Shown here piece after piece: positions 19,543-31,125 of a DNA stretch of 64,000 bases (position 1 is the first letter of the stretch; the number at the start of each line of letters is the position of its first letter). This DNA is from Thamnaconus septentrionalis (Eukaryota; Chordata; Actinopteri; Tetraodontiformes; Monacanthidae). Location of the stretch: contig CM020503.1 in the NCBI GenBank assembly GCA_009823395.1, positions 3,219,001 through 3,283,000 on the forward strand. The letters run 5' to 3'. A program made the translations under genes and the position numbers. Below the pieces are notes generated by a model that was not told the origin of the DNA, ran no database searches, and saw only the letters and a list, made by a program, of their open reading frames with translations.

Positions 19543-21640
19543 TCTGGCTCAGCTTGATGCACGGCACTGGATGAACATCTTCTTAATCTGGGATGCAAAT
19601 TAAGAGAGCGACACAAAATTGATCAGCATATTTTTTTTTAAGCCATCTTTGTTTTTTGTTATTGTCTTTTTGGTGAGCAAAACAATCCAAAACAAATCAT
19701 ACAATCAAACATTTGATTTGGTCAGTAATTTACAGAATTAGAAAACAAACATGTCATTTAAATCTTTTGCTATGTTACATTTCCTCACCTGCCTACAGTA
19801 AATACAATGCCAACATCAAAATATCTATGTTAATTATCAAATCTCCTGTCCCATTGATTTATTCACAGAAACTCTAATTATTCAAAATAAGTCAGTAGGG
19901 GAAACCAGATGAGCCTTATGTTTTTGTTTTCATGCCAAGACCTCAGAAACAAGCTGACCCTAAGAAACGTCATTTCCATTTTTGACACTTGAGTGACGCG
20001 TCTGCACTTGGAGCCATTTGTTTCACATCAACACTACAGCCGGTAGCACAAAGTTCCAAAGCGAGGCCGCTTTACTTGCTTTACAGCACAATTCATGTTG
20101 AACTAAGATAACGTGTTCACGTTCAGTTAAAGATGTTGCTGTTGTATGTCCACAGTGTCTCGTGAACGATCGTTTCAGTTCGACAACGCGCACTAGAGGC
20201 TGGGGTCTGTCGGTTAGTTGAGCTAAGCTAATGTTGAAGCGAAGCCATTAAATGGTTTTGTAATAAATCACTGTATTTCCAGATGAAGAGCCACAAACCT
20301 CGAGTGTTTTTCTGGTTCTTGGGTTGCCTTAACTGCTAAACTCCATGGAGAGAGAAGGAAGCTGGAGTAACTAGGAAGTCCAGTTTGGCGCAATGCATCT
20401 TGGTCAAAGAAGTCTAAACGGCCAAGATGAAACGAAGCGGGAAGAGAGAACTTGTGAGAATTCAATGAGAGTATATTAAGATAAACATAGTACAGACTAT
20501 GAAATGTTTTTCATTTGTAATGTAGCGGAATACGAAACAACTTTATCCAACTACAGGATATGCCTAAATAGACAAGTCTCAACAAGGCAAGTAGGCCACA
20601 AATCCCTCTCTCAATAAAGAGAAAAAATAAATATTTTCATTCATAATTATTTATTGCTTTCACAGGGTAAGAACAGTAGGCTGTTGCTGGATGGAAACCT
20701 CAGCTTCCAGCACAAAAAAACCCCAAAAACCCCAACAACTCTTAAACGCTTTGAAAAAAACACAACAAAACTGATTGTGTTAAAGATTAAGTAAACACAT
20801 ACATATCGATTTATCAATAATTTCAATCATGTTGATATCTGCGCTAGGTAGAAACACTGACTTTGTAGTACGGAAAATCGGCCAATATAATCGTTTTTTT
20901 TTCTTGTACAATAGCACCACCTTCTGGAATGGAGCGTCATCGTCACTCAGTTCTCATAAAATGTGTCAGCCACAATTGATCGTGACATTCCTTAAAAGCG
21001 GCATAAGGACACCTTCTTACATAAACTGTACGAACAAAAATAATGTTAACCTTTCCCACAATTTGGAAGTCCATGGGCAGACTGAAGGCACATTTTACTA
21101 TTAATTAAAAAAAAATTAGCAAGGACAATTCTTTATTTAATATATAGGACTAAAAAGATAGATTAGACACAGAGAGAGAGAACAGTATAGGTGCAGACTG
21201 TTATTGGGGTTGCAAGGGAATGAAGAATATGTTAAAGTATTGGAAGTAGATTGAAATTACAACTGTGCCAGTTATGAAAGCCAAGAGACTTTTAATATGG
21301 ATGGCTAAGAAGGCTGCTACAGTCGGAGTGGTCCAACAATTAATCGCTGAGGTTTTAGCATGTCAGGAAAAGATGAAATCCAGCAGACACACTGTGATAC
21401 TGTCGCTGGCTGACTGGTAGGTGCTACACCAGTGGGCAAACACAGGGGCAGCCGTTGTGCCGCATCTATTTAATGCAGGGGAAAATAATTCATAGCTCCT
21501 CCACACCAGTAGAGGCAACATTGCTGTGCTGTGGCGCATCTATCTGCGAAGAAGAACCGGAGGCGGAAGAAGAAGGCGACGGTGCTTTTCCAGCATGTAT
21601 AGCTGCTAGTAGATGTTTCATCTACTGTTTGCTTCATGAC
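19543..21640. promoter_or_regulatory. Divergent intergenic region between lrrc45 and trub1
   Basis: The two genes point away from each other, with about 2.1 kb between start codons. The lrrc45 leader probably enters at an acceptor near 19590 (minus-strand GCATCCCAG), leaving an untranslated first exon further upstream, perhaps in 20000-20450. A nine-codon upstream reading frame precedes the lrrc45 ATG in that leader. On the trub1 side, 21548-21580 holds ACCGGAGGCGGAAGAAG, two ETS-like GGA cores typical of housekeeping promoters. No other gene was recognised. Confidence 0.5.
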
Positions 21641-21663
21641 TGCAACCCTGACCAAGAGTTATC

Positions 21664-24600
21664 ATGGCAGGAGGACCTTTGACTAACACCGCAGTGCCGC
21701 TGAGCACTTCCCTTACCCTTCAGTCTTTAAATGGATTGTTTGCAATATATAAAAAACAAGGTCCGACATCTGCAGATGTACTGAATAAGCTAAAAGAAGT
21801 TCTACTCAAAGGTAATAGGATACAATCTGCAGTCCGGAAAGGGGCGCTTTGTGTTGTATTCCCTTCAAACCAACAATGCAGCTTTTTGTGTGTTTTAGAG
21901 GCTGGTGCCAAAAACCCAAATCCAAGGAAGAGGAAGAAACACAACCTAAAAATGGGACATGGAGGGACGCTGGACAGCGCTGCCAGTGGGGTTCTGGGTA
22001 AGTTGCCTACACCTGTCTAATATACTTTAGTATGTACCTACCTAAAGTTGCTCAGAGAAACATATTGTTGTATGCACTTAGGCAGCGGTGACCAAAACTG
22101 CATTGAGGATTCACTGGACGGGGGGTTTAATTAAAAAAAAAAAAAAAAAAGCCTTTGATTCCAACTAATTGTGACTATCATAATAAAAAGCAGACTCATG
22201 TAATGTCAGGCTTAATTCAGGAACAAAATCTTAGCTTGTTCGGGTCAACTCCTTCAACCTCAACTGGGTCGAAGGAACTAAGAGGAAAATAATAATGATC
22301 TCCTAACATTATACCTTTTTATTTCAGTTGTTGGTGTTGGACATGGCACTAAAATGCTCAGTACAATGTTGGCAGGTTCGAAGGTATGTCACCAGTCAAC
22401 ACAACCTGCTTTCCAAATGTAAATTTAAGGGCAATTTAAGATTATTGTCGAGAAGTATAATGAGTCTGAAGAGGATTCACAGATTTTCTCACTATTCTTT
22501 TGAATTCACTTGACCCCTGGCTCAAGATTCAATTCAAAAATTCAATGAAAAGAGAGAGTTTCATGGAAGTAATGAATTCAAGCCATTCATCAATTTTAAA
22601 TACCCGATTGTTCCTGAACTCAGGGTCACGGGGGTCTGCTGGAGCCTATCCCAGCTGTCATAGGTGCACCCACTTAATCGCAGGGCTACGTAGAAAGACA
22701 AACAACCACACACACACCAACGGTCAATTCAGAGTTGCCAGTTCACCTCACTTGCATGTTTTTTGGACTGTGGGAGGAAGCTGGAGAACCCGGAGAGAAC
22801 CGACAGGGAGAACCTGCAAACTCCACACAGAAATGTCCCTGGCCCGGAATCAAACCCACAACCTTCCTGCTGTGCTAACCACTGCGCCACCGTGTCGCCC
22901 GAATTCCATCCAATTGAAGAGTACTGTGACCAAATGTTCAAGCATAGAAACGACCAAGAAAAACCATAATGTCTCCATGGTGCTTGGACCAATTTTTGGA
23001 AGATGCAGGAGCTTATTTTGACTTGAAACAATAATGTTATCAGTGCCATGTTTTTAGCTAGCCTCTTAGCCCCTACATGCATTTAAGTGGACCTCATGGC
23101 AATAGCAAGCGAGGTCACATTGCATACATACATACAGAATGTACTTGTTTAAACGTGCCCATTTTTACTCAGCACTGTCTTTCTTTTTTGTTTTTGCCCC
23201 CAGAAATATGTTGCTGTTGGAGAATTGGGGAAAGCCACTGATACTCTTGATGCCACTGGCAGTGTCATCCAGGAGAAAGACTTTGGTAAACGCTGAAATG
23301 AAAATAATAATTTATTTCAACCAACATTTTGATCTGCAAAATTAATTGTCTACAGTTGTGTATTTATTTATTTTTTATTTATTTTTACATCTGCAGATCA
23401 CGTTACCAAAGCCGAACTTGAGGAGAAGCTGAAAGCTTTTACTGGAGACATCATGCAAGTTCCTCCACTGTGAGTGTTGCTTTCAGCAGACTTGAGCAAT
23501 CCTCAGTAGTTGGAACTATGGAAATGTCACAGCGCTTCATAATAAAAACTACAACCTTGGCCATATGAAAGTGTTGCTACCTCAAACTGTTTTTACTCTT
23601 AAATCTATGAGTTACATTTAAGGAATACAAAATATGTCTCTGTTCTCTCTTAAAGGAAGATTTTTTTTTTCCTGTTTATTTAGAAAAGGGGAAACAAGTC
23701 GGACTACAAAGAGTTTGTGCTATATGTGAATACATGTTATGACTGCCATCCCTCCTCTTGAATGTTATTTTTGAAGGTGTACTGTATCAATTAATATTTA
23801 AAAACTCCATTACATAATACATATGCAATGACCGTAAAGAGTTATGAGCTTTGTTTTGACAGTTTTTTCTTCTTCCTTGAAATGGCAAAAGAAGTGTCAT
23901 CACATTGCTGTGTGGTTTGGCTCACTGCCCAGCAGGCCGACAGTCCCCACTGCCTTTAGTCTCACTTGGACCGACAGTTGTTTTGCAGAGAGTTCTTAAG
24001 AGAAACACTGCACCGTTAAATGAAATGGCAGTGGAGGTGCGATTGGCAATTAAGGGCCACACAGCATTACAGTTAAGTGAGGGCTAAATGTGACCTCAGG
24101 ATTTTCTGTGTTTTTAGGTATTCAGCTCTAAAGAAAGATGGTCAGCGTTTGTCCGTCCTGCTGAAGAAGGGACACAAGGTTGAGGCCAAACCAGCACGGC
24201 CCGTCACAGTGTACAACTTGAGCTTACAAGGGTTCAATCCACCTCACTTCACTCTGGGTTCGCCACACTTCTCACTTTTGATTTGAGCAATTTACCGCAG
24301 AATTTTTGGTTTGGTCCTTTTTTTCCTCTTTCATTTTGAATCAGTAACAGCATTTTATTTCCTCTGCTCCATGACAGACATTGAGTGTGGGGGTGGATTT
24401 TATGTCAGGAGCTTAGTGGATGACCTCGGTAAAGGTGAGCCACATCAATTCTAAGTATGTACACTAGGGTTAGGACGATATGCTATTCTCCCGATTCATT
24501 TCTTCTACGATTTTTTTTTTGGATGCTGATTCGATTTAAATTGCGATTCTACAATATTGCAGATTTTATCGATTTTTAGTCTTCTTTTTTAACACCAGTG

Positions 24601-25174
24601 AAACAGTTGAATGATTATGATTATGAACGGATTGTTAGCGAAGCAGAGTTGAATAAAAAAAAAAATCGCCCTCTGCTGGAGAAAAGTTGGTAACTTTTTC
24701 CATCTTGGCTCAATAGACTAAAATTAAGCATTTGAATTTGAACAAAAAACAAGATTTTTCAACAAAAAAATGGATTTAAAAATCGTAAAACAAAAAAATT
24801 GCAATTCTTATGTGAATAGATTTTTTTCTCCCCACCCCTAATGTATATTCTCTCACCGTTCTAACTATGTCCTCTTGATAAAGCATTGTGTGATGTTGGA
24901 GAATGTACTAAAAAGCTTGCTGCGATTAAATTACTGAAATAATCGTTCTATCTCTGCTGCAGCCCTGTCATCATGTGCCCATGTCAAAGAACTCATCCGA
25001 ACCAAGCAGGGTCAGTTCACTCTGGAGGAGCACGCCCTGCGCGAAGAGCAGTGGACACTGGAGCACATTGTGCGCACTATGCAGCCCTGCGAGGTGCCGA
25101 AGAGCGAGCCTCCTTCAAACCGATCAAAAACTCTCAAAGAAACAAACCACTTGGATAAAGAAAAAGCAGAGTAA
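21664..25174 (+). CDS. trub1: TruB-family tRNA pseudouridine synthase 1, complete, 8 coding exons
   Basis: The family isomerises uridine 55 to pseudouridine in the T-loop of tRNAs, and vertebrate TRUB1 also modifies some mRNAs. Coding exons: 21664-21811, 21899-21997, 22328-22383, 23204-23285, 23397-23469, 24118-24257, 24378-24434, 24963-25174. They total 867 nt, 288 aa plus stop, in phase throughout. Motif I is [12 protein letters not shown] (33-44). Motif [16 protein letters not shown] contains the predicted catalytic aspartate D75. [21 protein letters not shown] and [11 protein letters not shown] follow the family order. It is shorter than the human protein (about 349 aa), mainly at the N-terminus. 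An in-frame TGA at 21649-21651 precedes the ATG, so no longer start exists in this exon. The exon 6 donor (G|GTTCGC) is non-consensus, but the next exon continues in phase. Intron 3 carries a SINE and intron 7 a MITE. Confidence 0.94.
22583..22900 (-). mobile_element. tRNA-like SINE, full length, in trub1 intron 3
   Basis: Read on the minus strand it starts GGGCGACACGGTGGCGCAG (box A), continues to a box-B-like GGGTTTGATTCC, and then the shared body with TTTCTGTGTGGAGTTTGC and GACAGCTGGGATAGGCTCC. GAATTC occurs just outside both ends (22574-22579 and 22901-22906), a plausible short target-site duplication. It is the best-preserved copy in the window. Confidence 0.8.
24465..24840. mobile_element. 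hAT-like MITE in trub1 intron 7
   Basis: The left end is TAGGGTTAGGACGATA. The right end, reversed, is TAGGGGTGGGGAGAAA. Flanks ATGTACAC (24457-24464) and ATGTATAT (24841-24848) match at 6 of 8 positions, in line with an 8-bp hAT duplication. The interior has repeated TTGCGATTCTAC / ATCGATTTTTAG words and no coding frame. Confidence 0.65.
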
Positions 25175-25744
25175 CATGTCAAGATGATGATGCATGACTC
25201 ACCTGTGCTTCCACCATGAAGTGGAATCCCACGACGTTTAAGTTATGCTTTAATTTTAAGTTCATGTGCCAGCTACCAAGTACTAGGGTCGTTGTTTAAC
25301 TTTTTTATGTTTATAAAGCTGCAATGTGGAGTCTGTGGCTTCCACAATTGTAAAAGAATAATATACGGTTGTAAAACTGCCTTCATTCTTTATCCCATGG
25401 AAAACGCACCAAAAAAATTGGAGATTCTGAAACACAGAGTGTTATTGTTTAAGTCATGAATTTGTTTTTGCAATGACTTGTTAATGCAAACCTCACTCGC
25501 TTGCTCTGTTCTTGTACATTCTTTTCATCTGGACACAATCTCCACCCACTACTACAGAGGTGGTAATTGCAGCTAAGTAATGCAGCATATTTCAAGTATC
25601 ATGACTCATTGGAGCATGTGCATATTTGCAAATGTATGTAGTGGTTTTCTTTTTGTATTTGTTTTGTTATATTAAAAATGATTTCTTTATGAGTTACGTT
25701 CTAGTTAACTTGTAGTTACAAATGTACAATTAAGGACAACAGCA

Positions 25745-25810
25745 GCAACAACAACTACAATAACAATAATAATAATAACAATAACAACAATAATAATAAT
25801 AATAATAAAA
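25745..25810 (+). repeat. AAT/CAA trinucleotide microsatellite
   Basis: An imperfect run of CAA, ACA and AAT units lies downstream of trub1, ending in AATAATAAAAG. An AATAAA within it (about 25804) and one at 25915 are possible trub1 polyadenylation signals. Which is used cannot be told. Confidence 0.6.
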
Positions 25811-26338
25811 GACTATAAAGCATTTCATATCATGGTGTTTTTGTGCTTTACAATTCAAAAAAAGGAAGTGCTTGTTCTTTTTTTTTTGTCATGTTGATTT
25901 ATTGGATTTTCAAAAATAAAATGTTAATCAGAATCAATCAAGCAATCAGATTATGAACATCATAGCCAAAAGCTGAGTCAGAGAATATGCACAGTACATT
26001 GCCAGCTCAGTGTTGCTGATATTTTTGATCCATCTGGTTTATTTTATGATATAATGGGAAACAAAAATCACATTCTGTTGAATCAAAGTTCTGAGGAATG
26101 TTCACACACAACCAGCTTTAAAGTTGTGCTGGTAGAAAGGTTTCAAAACTAAAATTTGAAAATGGCCAGACGCTTGATTTACATTTCTTTTCTTTTCTTT
26201 TTTTAATACGTAACAATTTTAAAATCTGTTGATCTCTTATAAAATTGTTGTTTAAAGAGCAAAGCTGATCTTTCAACCATATATAGATGACTCTAACATA
26301 TACACATATATAGACATGTGTGTATATATATATATATA

Positions 26339-26451
26339 AGCGCTAACCACTGCGCCACCGCGTTCGATTCCGGGGCCCGGGCCTGGGACCTTTCTGTGTG
26401 GAGTTTGCATATTCTCCCCGTGTCTGCGTGGGTTCTCTCCGGGTACTCCGG

Positions 26452-26455
<4 letters not shown>
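26339..26455. mobile_element. Inverted SINE head fragments joined back to back
   Basis: 26339-26361 is the SINE box-A head in minus orientation (GCTAACCACTGCGCCACCG). It runs straight into 26362-26455, which is the box-B and body segment in plus orientation (TTCGATTCCGG, then TTTCTGTGTGGAGTTTGC). The two parts together make one SINE head with an internal inversion. A (TA)n tract follows immediately. Confidence 0.7.

Positions 26456-26456
<1 letters not shown>

Positions 26457-26508
<52 letters not shown>
26457..26508 (+). repeat. (TA)n microsatellite
   Basis: About 26 perfect AT/TA units, separating the SINE fragment from the LINE fragment. Confidence 0.95.
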
Positions 26509-26510
<2 letters not shown>

Positions 26511-27480
26511 TACCAAACCATCAGTCTGACCTGTATCAATGCATAGATGTACAACCGCATGATACTGAACCGGATATGGGGCACTATTGACCCTCACCTG
26601 AGAGAACCAGAATGGGTTTAGAGAGAGAGGAGATCCACTGTAACCCAGATCTTGGCCTTAAGGAGGATCATTGAGGATGTGAAGAGGAACAACCTGACAG
26701 GAGTGCTGTGTTTTATTGATTTCAAGAAGGCATTTGATTTAATACACAGAGGTGTCATGATGAAGGTCCTAAAGGCCTGTGGTGTCCCTCCCAACCTACT
26801 CCGGGCCATTGGCGCCATACATTCAGGCACCAGAGCCAGGGTTGTGACCCCAGACGGTACCAGCCAAGAGTGGGACATACCGGTACTATAGCAGGGATGT
26901 TGCAAGGGGTACACCCTAGCACCCTTCCTCTTCATAATAGTCCTGGATTACGCACTAAGGAATGCCATCAAAGGAAGGGAAAAGGAGCTTGGCTTTACTA
27001 TTGCACCCAGACAGTCTAGACGAGTACATTGAAAAGTCCTAGCAGACCTGGATTATGTGGATGGCATCGCCCTGATATCGGATAGAGTGGAGCAGGCACA
27101 GGAGCTCTTGACCAGAGTAGAAACTTAATGTACCAAGGTTGGTCTTAGGTTAAATGCCAAGAAAACTGAGGTCTTTATGTACAACATCAGCTCGCCATCT
27201 GCCCCTCATGACAAAAGGAGGTACTGCTCTGAAGGAAATCAGTGACTTCAAATATCTGGGCTCATGGGTCAACTCATCAGAGCACGACCTTAAAGTGAGG
27301 AAGGCACTAGTGTGGAAAACTCTTAATAGTATGGCTAGTGTATGGAGATCCAACCTCCCGCGTGACATCAAGCTCCGCTTCTTCCTTGCAACTGTCGAGT
27401 CTGTTCTCCTGTATGGCTGTGAATGCTGGACCCTGAAGCCTACCCTGCAGAGGTCTCTGAATGATGGATATGTGTATATA
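26509..27480 (+). pseudogene. Decayed non-LTR (LINE) reverse transcriptase fragment
   Basis: A conceptual reading shows reverse-transcriptase blocks in order: ALRRIIEDVKRNN, then LCFIDFKKAFDLIHR (the motif A aspartates), then a GYTLAPFLF block, then DLDYVDGIAL in place of the usual YADD-like catalytic box. Next come [10 protein letters not shown] and FKYLGSW, and a C-terminal [10 protein letters not shown] segment. Stop codons (for example TAG at 26889-26891) and frame changes break it, and both ends are missing, so it is a dead 5'-truncated copy. The clade (RTE, L2/CR1-like or other) cannot be assigned with confidence. (TA)n tracts border both sides. Confidence 0.8.
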
Positions 27481-27483
27481 TAA

Positions 27484-27582
<99 letters not shown>

Positions 27583-27660
27583 GACACACACACATATAGG
27601 TAGGTGTGTGTGTGTGTGTGAATATGTATATATATATATGTGTATATATATTCCTATTTG
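27481..27660 (+). repeat. Long (TA)n tract with (GT)n patch
   Basis: Nearly pure TA from about 27481 to 27580, then GT/CA units and further TA to about 27650. It abuts the LINE fragment. Confidence 0.95.
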
Positions 27661-28044
27661 TCAAATGTTTGACATTTATAGTATATATACAGTTCAATTA
27701 TCCTTAATTTTCCTATTTCTATTGAATTTGATTTAAAGTTATTGCTGTAATAATTGTACAATCAATGTATGTTTAAAGTCAAATATTATCTTGTCGTAAA
27801 CAGATATTTCAGCTGAACAGAGTGCGCACTGTGTATTTATAATGTCTATTTAGTCACATTATTAACAGTCAGCAAGCATTTTGTTTACTTTATTTCTCTT
27901 GAAATTTGTTGATTTGTAAATGTTAACTTATTTATTTAAAAAGAAATGAAAAACATCTTTAGGTTTTGTGAAAAACAATGTCAGAAACTAGCTTGAAAAA
28001 AAAAAGTCAAGAATAGGCCACATGTGCCTGAGCACAAAAAATTT

Positions 28045-28180
28045 GGCCCGGCTGCTTCTTCCACAATGTGGGCCTTTGGTAGAGCTAACAGATAAAGGTG
28101 TTTGCGATGCGTCTTTGCGTCCTGTGATGTTATAATCACTGGTTTGTCCCATTTGCCTCACCCCCGCACTTCTTTCTGGC
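28045..28180 (+). repeat. Upstream copy of a direct duplication near hhex
   Basis: This stretch (GGCTGCTTCTTCCACAATG through TTTGTCCCATTTGCC to TTTCTGGC) is repeated at 29384-29586 in the same orientation with few substitutions. It is unrelated to the SINE family here. Confidence 0.8.
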
Positions 28181-28189
28181 AAAAAAAAA

Positions 28190-28660
28190 AAAAGCGTGAC
28201 CTCAGACACTGCCGCACCACTGTGCAGCGCGTTTGGGCCGCAGCCCCGACTGCGTCTAATCCTAGAAGGCCGCTGGGTCGGTGAGTGGCGCCAGCTGCCA
28301 AGGAGCAGCAGCAGCGGCGTCTCCTTCCCCCAGTTATCAATCGTTTTCCTGGACAGGAGCCTGACGCCGCGCAAAGCCAACGGGATCAATGAACTGCAAT
28401 GATTATCTCTTTCCAAATATTGTCCATTTGTTGACTGCTTTCATGTCTTCAAGGCTGCTAATGCCTTGTTTGCTCTCTGAGTCAAATTTATCTAAATTGC
28501 GGCTGTTGGCAGTGGGCTTTCGCGTGCTTTAAAGGTGCATCCGAAAATCGCGCCGGCAGCCTGAGCTTGTAAAACGGGCCCGCGGCCCACCTTGGTCGTC
28601 ACTCCGGTCATTTTGCGGCCCAATAAAAGAATCCGGAGGACAACAGCACGTGCAGCTGGG
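28190..28660 (+). promoter_or_regulatory. CpG-rich block about 1.6-2.0 kb upstream of hhex
   Basis: The block contrasts with AT-rich surroundings. It includes TTATCAATCG, GATTATCTC (GATA core) and AAATATTGTCCATTTGTTGAC (fork-head-like), then GC-rich DNA near 28540-28620. It has no credible reading frame. An hhex enhancer or distal promoter is plausible by position; the motifs are seen, the function is inferred. Confidence 0.35.
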
Positions 28661-29380
28661 GCACGCAGAATGAGAAAGTGAGCCTTCTGTCCGTGTTGCT
28701 TCTGGGGAACAAAGAAGTTATTGTTTAACACGGCGGAACAGGACAAACATTCACTTAGGGGCCCATTAAAACCATCAGCGTTTATTGTCGTTATCATAAG
28801 TGTATCAACTGGTGGATTTAAGAGGGAAGCTCCCCACATTCACACTGAGTTAATCACTTGATATATTTGTGGTAGTATATTGAGTTGTTGGAGATAACAC
28901 TCGCTACTGTTAACTAGTCAAAGGCAAATTTCAATAGGATATCAAAAGGCTGGGCCATCACCCTGGTCATGTGGTAGCAGCGTGCTGAATATGCTAAACA
29001 AGCAATGTGGGACAGTTAGGGGAAAGAAGTGAGTTCAAAAATACAAATAAGCCCCTGAAAACAACAATATAATACAAGACTTCCCCGGCCAATATACACT
29101 TCAGAAGCATTTTGAGAGACTGATTGTGTGGTTATAGGCCAATATTCAAACAACTCTCCTTGGTGGTTGGTTGCTGCTGCTTCTCAGAAAAGGATCAATG
29201 CAGAAGTACATTTCCATTGTACAAAATGTCTACACAAGCAACAAAATACATTTGAATTGTCCTATGACTATTGCATGGTATTTATCCCATCCTATCCTAA
29301 TTGTCCACAAAATCTCTACAGAATATATTTTGATTAGATATTTTATTAATCCTTCAAAGGACATTAAATTGTTATATTTT
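28640..29380. other. Spacer between the two duplicated blocks, no gene seen
   Basis: Moderately AT-rich DNA with no splice-flanked coding segment, RNA gene or clean transposon ends. Confidence 0.5.
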
Positions 29381-29383
29381 TTA

Positions 29384-29586
29384 CCTGGCTGCTTCCTCCA
29401 CAATGTGGGCCTTTGGTAGAGTAAAGATATGTGTATGTATATATATATAAATATGTATATATGTATATGTATAATAGATATTTGCAGATAAAAGGTGTTT
29501 GCTAGGCATCTTTGCATCCTGTGATGTTAAAATCACAGGTTTGTCCCATTACATTTGCCTCAACCCTGCTGCACTTATTCCTGGCT
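29384..29586 (+). repeat. Downstream copy of the duplication, split by a (TA)n insert
   Basis: Matches 28045-28180 from GGCTGCTTCCTCCACAATG to TTATTCCTGGC, except that about 60 bp of TA/GTATAT-rich sequence (about 29428-29483) interrupts it just after GGTAGAGTAAAGAT. Identity on both sides of the insert is high by eye. Confidence 0.8.
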
Positions 29587-29751
29587 ATTGTTAATATTTA
29601 GCCATTGTAAAAAAGAGAGTATTTGCTGAGGGCTTTGCAACTTCAGTGGCAGTCGTCCAAAAAGTGAGCGCGAATTCAGAGCAGCGCCCCTTGGTGCAGA
29701 AGAAGAATATTTGGGTCCGTCCTGAAAACTTTCCTCTTCAGGGCGAGACAC

Positions 29752-29759
<8 letters not shown>

Positions 29760-29825
<66 letters not shown>
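29760..29825 (+). repeat. (CT)n microsatellite upstream of hhex
   Basis: About 32 CT units, roughly 420-480 bp 5' of the hhex start codon, in the promoter or leader. Confidence 0.95.
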
Positions 29826-29831
<6 letters not shown>

Positions 29832-29976
29832 CGGCGTCTCCACGAGGGGTTGCGGGCGAACCAATTAGAAACGGCCGCGGAACACCTGCAGGAAGTTTGT
29901 CGTCCACTTATCTCCTCCCTCCGCCGCACGCAGCCAGCCACAGATAACAGCCGCCGCGGTTTAGGACAGCCAGGAG

Positions 29977-29977
<1 letters not shown>

Positions 29978-30018
<41 letters not shown>
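29978..30018 (+). repeat. (CAG)n repeat in the probable hhex leader
   Basis: About 13 CAG/AGC units, 220 bp upstream of the hhex ATG. If transcribed it lies in the 5' UTR. It is not in the hhex reading frame. Confidence 0.9.
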
Positions 30019-30019
<1 letters not shown>

Positions 30020-30240
30020 AAATCATGGACAGCAAATCAGTGTGACGGTCTCGCGTTTGTTTGGCTCGTCATCTGAGTGTTGGTTGCGCCGAGGCTGCAG
30101 CGCGTTGATGCGGGTGCTTCAACCTGATTTTAAAAAAAGCAAGCAAGAAAGAAGTAGCGAGGCTGCTGAGAGAGATCGAGGGGTCCGGGGGGGGTGTTCC
30201 AATACTTTCCCCTCACTAGCTTTGACCGCAGCGGGCAACC

Positions 30241-31048
30241 ATGAGCGCCCCTTACGCACCGACTCCCATCCACCCGACGCACCCGACGCCCTTCTACATC
30301 GACAACATCTTGGGGAGGGCTTCCACCGCGTCTTCGTCTCCCTCCTCCTCCTCCTCCTCCTCCTGCTCATCCTCCTCTTCCTCATCGGCGCCGACTCTCC
30401 CGTCGCCCAACTCGTCCTTCACCAGCGTCATCTCGCCGTACCGGACGCCGATCTACGAGCCCACGCCGATCCACCCGGCGCTGTCCCACCACACGGCGGC
30501 GGCGCTGACGGCGGCCACGTACGCCTCGGCGGGGCCCTTCGGCGGCTCCATGTACCCGTTCCACATCCAGCACCAGCGCTCCATGGGGGAGTACGCGCAC
30601 ACCATCCTGCGCCACGACCCACTGGGTGAGTTGAGCTGCGCGCAACAGACGCAAAACTCTTATCCTAATAGATGTATATGGTTGTTGTTGTTGTTGTTGT
30701 TGATGATGATGATGATGATGTATGTTATACAGCGCATCTTTGGATAGTAAGACTTACCGTAAGTAAGTAAGTGTCATCAGCGCGGGGGAGTATGGGGGCG
30801 TGGGCAGCAAAATGATCTCAGAGTCGTTTCATGATTTGTTTCTGAAATGTGTCAACGAAACTGTTTTTCTTGTCTTTCTCTTTTTTTGGCATCTGTATAT
30901 CACGCTTGATCATGCATGTCCGAGCGTGTCGAGCTGACAACTACAGTCACTGAGCTCTGCAAGTTGCCGTTCGACCTCAGTTTAGGATGGCGACGAAATG
31001 TAGTTTACAAAACAAATTAGATTCATAGCGTTTTGCTTTCCGTATCTG

Positions 31049-31125
<77 letters not shown>

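Noticed and set aside
22500..23082. Open frames on both strands with apparent protein-like content
   Set aside because: They fall in the SINE copy at 22583-22900 and recur wherever the SINE does.
27150..27697. Minus-strand frames rich in alternating Tyr-Ile
   Set aside because: Pure translation of the (TA)n repeat.
29646..30629. Long plus-strand reading frame of 327 codons overlapping hhex exon 1
   Set aside because: It owes its length to the (CT)n and (CAG)n repeats and GC-rich DNA, runs in a different frame from hhex and shows no family resemblance. Real hhex starts at 30241.
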